Part shown: piece by piece, positions 57,356 through 64,000 of the stretch
How positions within the stretch are numbered: the stretch's first letter is position 1
Layout: each line of letters opens with the position of its first letter
DNA from: Micropterix aruncella
Lineage: Eukaryota > Arthropoda > Insecta > Lepidoptera > Micropterigidae
NCBI GenBank assembly: GCA_944548615.1
Contig: OX155955.1
Coordinates: 4,360,517-4,424,516, forward strand
DNA length: 64,000 nt
Reading direction: 5' to 3'
Notes under the pieces: generated by a model
Databases searched by the model: none
Told to the model about the DNA's origin: nothing
The model's input: only the letters and a program-made list of their open reading frames with translations
Program-made: the position numbers and the translations under genes

Positions 57356-58151
57356 ACTAGCTGACCCGTGCCCACTTCGTTGGGCGGTAAAACTTTTTAC
57401 CTGTGATGAAATTATGAGTGTGATTCGTTTAGTACCGAGTGCTGTGATTTATTTCCTGACTGCCAAAAGAAGGGTTATATTTTTACTGCATATGAATGTA
57501 TGCCAATTTGACTATAATACCGTTATTTGTGAGTGTCTTCTTGTGAGTGTCTTATTTGTGAGCGTATTATCTCTTTAACTATTTATGCAGTAAAAGGGAA
57601 ATAAATGCAGTAAAAGGGAAAAGTCTTTTGTTTTAAACACTTAAGACGATAAATTTACTTATTTTGATAAGAATTCATAATTGTTGATAATATGACCAAT
57701 AAACATGACTTAAATTATTTTTTAAATATAAAATACTACTTTTTGTGACTTAAATATAAAAGTTAGACATATGCAGTCGCTGAATTTTTGGTAGGCATTA
57801 TCAAGTTCTACAACTTTTCCCTAGAACTTAATCATATATCTCTCATCGTTAAGGCAGCATTAGTTAGAAACGTTTTCGTTCGACCGCTTATTCTCCGACT
57901 TACTTTGCAAATCCGACTACAACGAAAAAGTCTTTTCATTTTTCGGATTAATATATAGCCTATGATAGTCACAAATAATGTGGATTTCTATTGGTAAAAG
58001 AATTTTCAAAATAGGTTCAGTAGATCCAGAGATGACACTCACAAATAACATGGCTTTCTAATGGTAAAAGAATTTTCAAAATCGGTTCAGTAGATCCAGA
58101 GATGATTTCCTACAACGTCACAAACTTTACGTCTTTATAATATTAGTATAG
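57356..58151 (+). mobile_element. RTE-type non-autonomous element, copy 1
   Basis: Starts ACTAGCTGACCCGTGCCCAC then TTCGTTGGGCGG, a typical RTE-type head. It ends CACAAACTTTACGTCTTTAT then AATATTAGTATAGA. Inside, TAGATCCAGAGATGA occurs twice. It pairs with the reverse copy at 60963-61700. Confidence 0.65.
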
Positions 58152-58808
58152 ATAAATAATGACGATGGGCAATGACATCAAAAAGTTTATGACGGATGAG
58201 ATGCTTGCTAACCTCCTGAAGAGTGTGAATATAAACTAGAAACTTATGATAAAAAATATGATGGATCAACCTCAAATCATATTTAAACAAATTGATGTTT
58301 TTTCCGAAACAATAGAAACGTAGAATGCAAAACCGCAATGAAATAAATGAAACGCTTACTTTCTGACGCACAGTGTCAACAATAAAACTAAGAGGCACCA
58401 AGATAGACAGTACTGTTCGGAAACCTGATTAAAACTAATATTCTGAAGTACAGGTGGTTCGATTATAAAGTGACTCCATTGACCGTACAGCGGGAAAACT
58501 GGGTCATCCGTTTCCCCTTAATGGTGACCTTCAATCGACAATCACACATGGCACGCTTCATGGCTAAACTGATGAGCAGGCTTATACTTGAAGCTCCATT
58601 GCTTCCGGATCGGGCGACCATTGAATGGGGGTTCCACTTGGTCGCACAATTGGACGTTACGTTAAACCAGTGATTCCCAACGTATCTATCGTGCACATAG
58701 GTGCATGCAAAGGGAGATCGAAACCTGAGACTGCGGTGCTTGTGTGATCATCGTTGGCGCTTGAGTCATTGAGAGCTATGACATCATCAAGAATCTTTTT
58801 AATACGTT
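58152..58808. other. No recognised gene
   Basis: Slightly GC-richer at 58460-58760 with no coding motif. Confidence 0.35.
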
Positions 58809-59435
58809 TTTTATCAGGTCGATCTGTATGTAACTAACTATGTAATGGAATCTAAGGTAACTAATTTAACCATCTTCCAAGGATCGTAGCGTCATGAAAA
58901 TTGGCAGCTGTATGTAGTTCTGATGACAATACAATAATACGGTACTGTCGAACTGATCTGATGATGGAGTCGGAAGATATGAACTGGAACTTCATGATGG
59001 AACATCGTATCATAGCTGCGTTCGGACTTGTTAGAAAAGTCTTGGAATGAACTTTGACCACGATTAGGTTTCAAGGTCTGATGATGAAGCCGGAAGATAG
59101 GCACTGGCATTCCATGATGGAATATAGTATCATAGCCGTATGTATGTGAATATCGTATCATAACCCAAAAGCGTGTTTTTAGTGTTTTTGTATAAACTAT
59201 TACTTTATTCTATTCTTCCCTATCCTAGGCTTTGTGCATTTCTTAGTCTTAATTGATTTTATGGACGTCTTTCCTCCTAGACGTTTGCATATTTTAGACT
59301 TGGGTGGCAGGTAGACTTCTAGCTTGTTCGAACATATTCCTCAATATGTATCATTGTTAAAGCTACTGCTCTTAACATGATGTATATTGATCGTAAATCG
59401 TCACTTAGTTATTAGGGGAAAAGTCAAGTTAAATT
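58809..59435. repeat. Dispersed repeat D, copy (single, without hairpin part)
   Basis: About 626 bp, from TTTTTATCAGGTCGATCTGT to GGGGAAAAGTCAAGTTAAAT. It recurs at 62360-62985 and 63640-64000 as part of a larger tandem unit, looking identical where I compared it. No functional ORF; the conserved short frames are a by-product of identity. Confidence 0.85.
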
Positions 59436-59732
59436 TTTTGCGAGATTTTCGCTCGTAATCTTTTGTTCTTATAATGTTATTTTTTCTTATGATATTTACA
59501 ATATCTATTTATTTTACTTTTTATTTATTTTTATTGGAATTATCAAATTAACCATTTACAATAGGTATAGTATTAAAACAAATTGCAAAAACTTTCCTCT
59601 TTCATTCACTGGCTAGTGCTACCCAACTGGGATATACCCGTTCCAGGGCAATGAATTTATATTTTTACATTTAAAACGAGGGTCGATGAACCAACCAAAC
59701 ACAATAATAATATTAATAATTAAAATCTTTCT
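59436..59732. other. AT-rich spacer
   Basis: A TTTA-rich tract followed by TACCCAACTGGGATATACCC, related to the insertion at 33731-34512. No gene. Confidence 0.4.
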
Positions 59733-59880
59733 TACTAATATTATAAACGCGAAAGTTTGTAAGAATGTATGGATGTTTGTTACTCTTTCACGCAAAAACT
59801 ACTGATTGGATTTTGATGAAACTTTACAATAATATAGCTTACACATCAGAATAACACATAGGCTATCATTTATAAAGATA
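59733..59880 (-). mobile_element. RTE-type tail, reverse copy
   Basis: TACTAATATTATAAACGCGA, then ATGGATGTTTGTTACTCTTT, is the reverse complement of the 3' part of 1564-1789. Confidence 0.6.
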
Positions 59881-60962
59881 TAGTGTGAAATATCTAAAAT
59901 ATAACGATAAATGTCAAGTAAGTAGGAAAAAATCTAAGAAATTGATATTCGAAATTTAAATTCTATTCGTCAACATATATTTTGAAAATTTTCTCAACAA
60001 TAAATAATAATTAAATAATAAATTTAGAAAATATAGTGCAATACGGTGGTTAAGTAGACCATGTTGCCACAAGCCTAGGAAATAGAAATATTTTCCTGAA
60101 AGTGTGGAGCTCGCCAAGACGTGTGGCCGACGTGGCGGGTATCGAACTAAATACCTCAAATCATGATGATGAACGGTACAACCTTACCACGGCCCCCAGT
60201 CCCCAGCAGCCCCACTAGCCCGACCCACGGCAGCGGTTACCGTAACGGCGGGGCAGGGGGTGCTAAGAATCTCTGGGTACGATCAGGCTGCCAAACCAAA
60301 CTAACCGATCCGGATGGAGAGTGATTGGAGAGGCGTATGCCTAACGGTGGGCGAATGCGCGTTGATGAAGAAGAAGAGAAGTAGGAAAAAAATCTGCCAT
60401 CTGCGAACTATTCTGGCGTGTGCCGCAAAAACCGTTGGAGTTACACGTATATAATATACAATGGAAATCTTTATCTTAAATAGTCCTACAAAAAAGCCAG
60501 CGACAGCATATATCTATATTTTATGTGTAAGCCATTATCGCCAAAATAGTGAACCATAAATACAATAAAAAAATATATATTTCTAACTCACATTTGGTAG
60601 TAATAAATTGATTATTATATCAAAATAAATACTTTTGCCACATCTGGTATCTAAAGTAGATAAATTTTGTCTTTTGCAGTACATCATTTGGACAAATTTG
60701 GACAAATATTTGAATAGTTATGACGATAACCAACCGAGTGCGCGATATTATAGTGATTTTTTAATATATTTTTTTATATAAAAAAAAATCGTTAGGTCAT
60801 GTTTATTGGTCATATTATCAACAATTATGAATTCTTATCAAAAAAAGTAAATTTATTGTCTCAAGTGTTTAAAACAAAAGACTTTTACCTTTTACCGAAT
60901 AAATAGTTAAAGAGATAATACGACAGAGTATGGAACCGCGACCGTGTTGGAATCTATACTTC
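59881..60962. other. No recognised gene; partial RTE-type fragment at its right edge
   Basis: A GC-richer patch at 60180-60340 shows no motif. From about 60745 to 60935 the sequence repeats part of 61290-61475 (GTCATGTTTATTGGTCATAT, CAACAATTATGAATTC), a second partial copy of the RTE-type element in the same orientation. Confidence 0.4.
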
Positions 60963-61700
60963 TATACTAATATTATAAAAAGGTAAAGTTTGTGACGTTG
61001 TAGGAAGTAATCTCTGCATCTACTGAACCGATTTTAAAAATTCTTTTACGAATAGAAAGCCACGTTATTTGTGAGTGTCATATGGCTATATAATTATCCG
61101 AAAAATAAAAAGACTGTTTCGTTATAGTCGGATTTACAAAGTAATTCGGAGAAAAACAGTCGAATGAAAACGTTTCTTACGAACGCTACTTTAACGATGA
61201 GAGATATATGATTGAGTTCTAGAGAAAACTTGTAGAGCTTAGTAATGCCTACAAAAAAGTAAGGGAAATCATATGTCTAAATTTTGTATTTAAGTCACAA
61301 AAAGTAGTTTTTTATATTTAAAAAATAATTTTAATCGTTTGGTCATGTTTATTGGTCATATCATCAACAATTATGAATTCATATCAAAATAAGTAAGTTT
61401 ATCGTCTCAAGTGACAAAAGACTTTTCCCTTTTACTGCATATAATTTCCCTTTTACTGTATAAATGGTTAAAGAGATAAGACACTCACAAATAAGACACT
61501 CACAAGAAGACACTCACAAATAACGGTAATATATTCAAATTGGCATGCAAATACATACATACATATGCAGTAAAAATATAACCCTTCTTTTGGCAGTCAG
61601 GAAATAAATCATAGCACTCAGTACTAACCGAACCACACTCATAATTTCATCACAAGTAAAAAATTTTACCGCCCAACGAAGTGGGCACGGGTCAGCTAGT
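60963..61700 (-). mobile_element. RTE-type non-autonomous element, copy 2 (reverse)
   Basis: The reverse complement of 57356-58151: it runs from TACTAATATTATAAAAAGGT to CCGCCCAACGAAGTGGGCAC then GGGTCAGCTAGTAT. The pair forms an inverted repeat with about 2.8 kb between. Confidence 0.7.
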
Positions 61701-61710
61701 ATATAATTAT

Positions 61711-62986
61711 AATTATAAAAGCCACTTACATCGTGACGAAGGACTCCCTTGGTGGGATTCGGGAATGCTTTGGTGTAACAAACGAGAATGATAGATGTCT
61801 CTCACTTGCGGAAAGAGAAGTAGGTTTAGTTGGGCCCATTTTACAACTAGTAACGCTCACCCTTCATCCAATTATCTCAAAAATTAAGCAATCATCCTTA
61901 TTTACACGTAAAATCACTCGAATACTTATTATTTCAAGGGAAATAACGGACAAGACGAGCTACTTGACAGATGGAAGAATTTAAAATTTCCAATTTCGTT
62001 TTTTTATTTTCTAAAGGTGCGATATAAAGAAGCTGCGATCAATAATATTCAGCTGAAAAATTAAAACTAAATGCTTGACATGCCCTCACATCAATGAAAG
62101 GAAGCAGTCAGCTCTTTCCTATTAGTTGGAAAGTTTACCTTTAACCTAAATGGATTATTTACAATGAAGGAAACATAAAATATGTAAAAATTCAATATTT
62201 TGAAATATTTGATAGTTTTGTGTATATATTCTTTTTAGAATTGATGAAATAGATGATTATTTCTTTCTTCCATCTGTCAAGTAGCTCGTCTTGTCCGTTA
62301 TTTCCCTTGAAATAATAAGTATTCGAGTGATTTTACGTGTAAATAAGGATGATTGCTTCTTTTTATCAGGTCGATCTGTATGTAACTAACTATGTAATGG
62401 AATCTAAGGTAACTAATTTAACCATCTTCCAAGGATCGTAGCGTCATGAAAATTGGCAGCTGTATGTAGTTCTGATGACAATACAATAATACGGTACTGT
62501 CGAACTGATCTGATGATGGAGTCGGAAGATATGAACTGGAACTTCATGATGGAACATCGTATCATAGCTGCGTTCGGACTTGTTAGAAAAGTCTTGGAAT
62601 GAACTTTGACCACGATTAGGTTTCAAGGTCTGATGATGAAGCCGGAAGATAGGCACTGGCATTCCATGATGGAATATAGTATCATAGCCGTATGTATGTG
62701 AATATCGTATCATAACCCAAAAGCGTGTTTTTAGTGTTTTTGTATAAACTATTACTTTATTCTATTCTTCCCTATCCTAGGCTTTGTGCATTTCTTAGTC
62801 TTAATTGATTTTATGGACGTCTTTCCTCCTAGACGTTTGCATATTTTAGACTTGGGTGGCAGGTAGACTTCTAGCTTGTTCGAACATATTCCTCAATATG
62901 TATCATTGTTAAAGCTACTGCTCTTAACATGATGTATATTGATCGTAAATCGTCACTTAGTTATTAGGGGAAAAGTCAAGTTAAAT
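61711..62986. repeat. Tandem unit 1 of 1,276 bp
   Basis: Begins AATTATAAAAGCCACTTACA. It holds a perfect inverted repeat of 92 bp (arms 61888-61979 and 62265-62356, spacer 285 bp) followed by the 626-bp repeat D body. The next unit starts immediately at 62987. Confidence 0.9.
61888..62356. repeat. Perfect 92-bp inverted repeat inside the tandem unit
   Basis: The left arm GCAATCATCCTTATTTACAC... and the right arm ...GTGTAAATAAGGATGATTGC are exact reverse complements over 92 bases. The same structure recurs 1,276-1,280 bp further on. Confidence 0.92.
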
Positions 62987-64000
62987 AATTATAAAAGCCA
63001 CTTACATCGTGACGAAGGACTCCCTTGGTGGGATTCGGGAATGCTTTGGTGTAACAAACGAGAATGATAGATGTCTCTCACTTGCGGAAAGAGAAGTAGG
63101 TTTAGTTGGGCCCATTTTACAACTAGTAACGCTCACCCTTCATCCAATTATCTCAAAAATTAAGCAATCATCCTTATTTACACGTAAAATCACTCGAATA
63201 CTTATTATTTCAAGGGAAATAACGGACAAGACGAGCTACTTGACAGATGGAAGAATTTAAAATTTCCAATTTCGTTTTTTTATTTTCTAAAGGTGCGATA
63301 TAAAGAAGCTGCGATCAATAATATTCAGCTGAAAAATTAAAACTAAATGCTTGACATGCCCTCACATCAATGAAAGGAAGCAGTCAGCTCTTTCCCATTA
63401 GTTGGAAAGAAAGTTTACCTTTAACCTAAATGGATTATTTACAATGAAGGAAACATAAAATATGTAAAAATTCAATATTTTGAAATATTTGATAGTTTTG
63501 TGTATATATTCTTTTTAGAATTGATGAAATAGATGATTATTTCTTTCTTCCATCTGTCAAGTAGCTCGTCTTGTCCGTTATTTCCCTTGAAATAATAAGT
63601 ATTCGAGTGATTTTACGTGTAAATAAGGATGATTGCTTCTTTTTATCAGGTCGATCTGTATGTAACTAACTATGTAATGGAATCTAAGGTAACTAATTTA
63701 ACCATCTTCCAAGGATCGTAGCGTCATGAAAATTGGCAGCTGTATGTAGTTCTGATGACAATACAATAATACGGTACTGTCGAACTGATCTGATGATGGA
63801 GTCGGAAGATATGAACTGGAACTTCATGATGGAACATCGTATCATAGCTGCGTTCGGACTTGTTAGAAAAGTCTTGGAATGAACTTTGACCACGATTAGG
63901 TTTCAAGGTCTGATGATGAAGCCGGAAGATAGGCACTGGCATTCCATGATGGAATATAGTATCATAGCCGTATGTATGTGAATATCGTATCATAACCCAA
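62987..64000. repeat. Tandem unit 2, cut by the window end
   Basis: Looks nearly identical to 61711 onward, with one 4-bp insertion (AAAG near 63405) and very few substitutions. It runs off the window after about 1,014 bp, so more units may follow. Confidence 0.9.

Noticed and set aside
58861..59161. Repeated minus-strand frames of 66 and 89 codons, identical in three places
   Set aside because: Identity follows from recent duplication of repeat D. A diverged copy at 51412-51760 shows no sign of protein-level conservation, and no motif is recognised.
61733..61984. Plus-strand frame of 83 codons repeated at 63009-63260
   Set aside because: It reads through one arm of the 92-bp inverted repeat and is explained by the tandem unit.

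Overview
This window is eukaryotic and AT-rich. It is almost certainly from an insect genome, and the style of the interspersed repeats suggests Lepidoptera, though order-level placement is an inference. The insect-level evidence is one split gene of the Osiris family (DUF1676, known only from insects), an intact tRNA-Cys, and very dense mobile elements from nearly every class. There are no bacterial operons or CRISPR arrays.

The one recognisable host protein gene is on the minus strand and spans about 41 kb. I rebuilt it from five coding exons: 46197-45992 (start codon and signal peptide), 40921-40713, 16736-16603, 16070-15895 and 5731-5234 (stop codon). All four junctions have GT donors and AG acceptors, their phases match, and the product is 406 residues. 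It has a signal peptide, two conserved-type cysteines, a basic stretch, a long hydrophobic segment and a Pro/Tyr-rich tail. Three of its four coding introns are huge (about 5.1, 24.0 and 10.2 kb) and full of transposons. An acceptor just before the start codon implies a further 5'UTR exon upstream that I could not place.

Left flank (1-4921): two identical copies of the 3' part of an RLE-type non-LTR retrotransposon, one fused to a broken MITE, separated by an RTE-type tail, another repeat and a possible copia-like LTR. Intron 4 (5732-15894): a hAT MITE with perfect 8-bp target duplications nested inside another element, an internally deleted transposase ORF that is still open, and a 182-bp palindrome. 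Intron 3 (16737-40712): two TTAA-flanked MITEs, a dead Tc1 copy cut by a fold-back element, a split 70-bp minisatellite, LINE fragments, a 758-bp fold-back and a tRNA-Cys. Intron 2 (40922-45991): a hAT transposase C-terminal fragment and unclassified repeats.

Right of the Osiris start (46200-64000): a run of degenerate TATCGTA-like repeats, a 1.7-kb GC-rich block of about 731-bp tandem units with inverted modules, a 170-bp (TA)n tract, and inside it a complete 3.03-kb pogo/Tigger-like DNA transposon with an intact 707-residue transposase. The end holds an inverted pair of RTE-type elements and a tandem array of 1,276-bp units, each containing a perfect 92-bp inverted repeat. The strongest results are the Osiris gene model, the complete pogo-like element with its unusual C-terminal domain, and the deleted but open transposase ORF.
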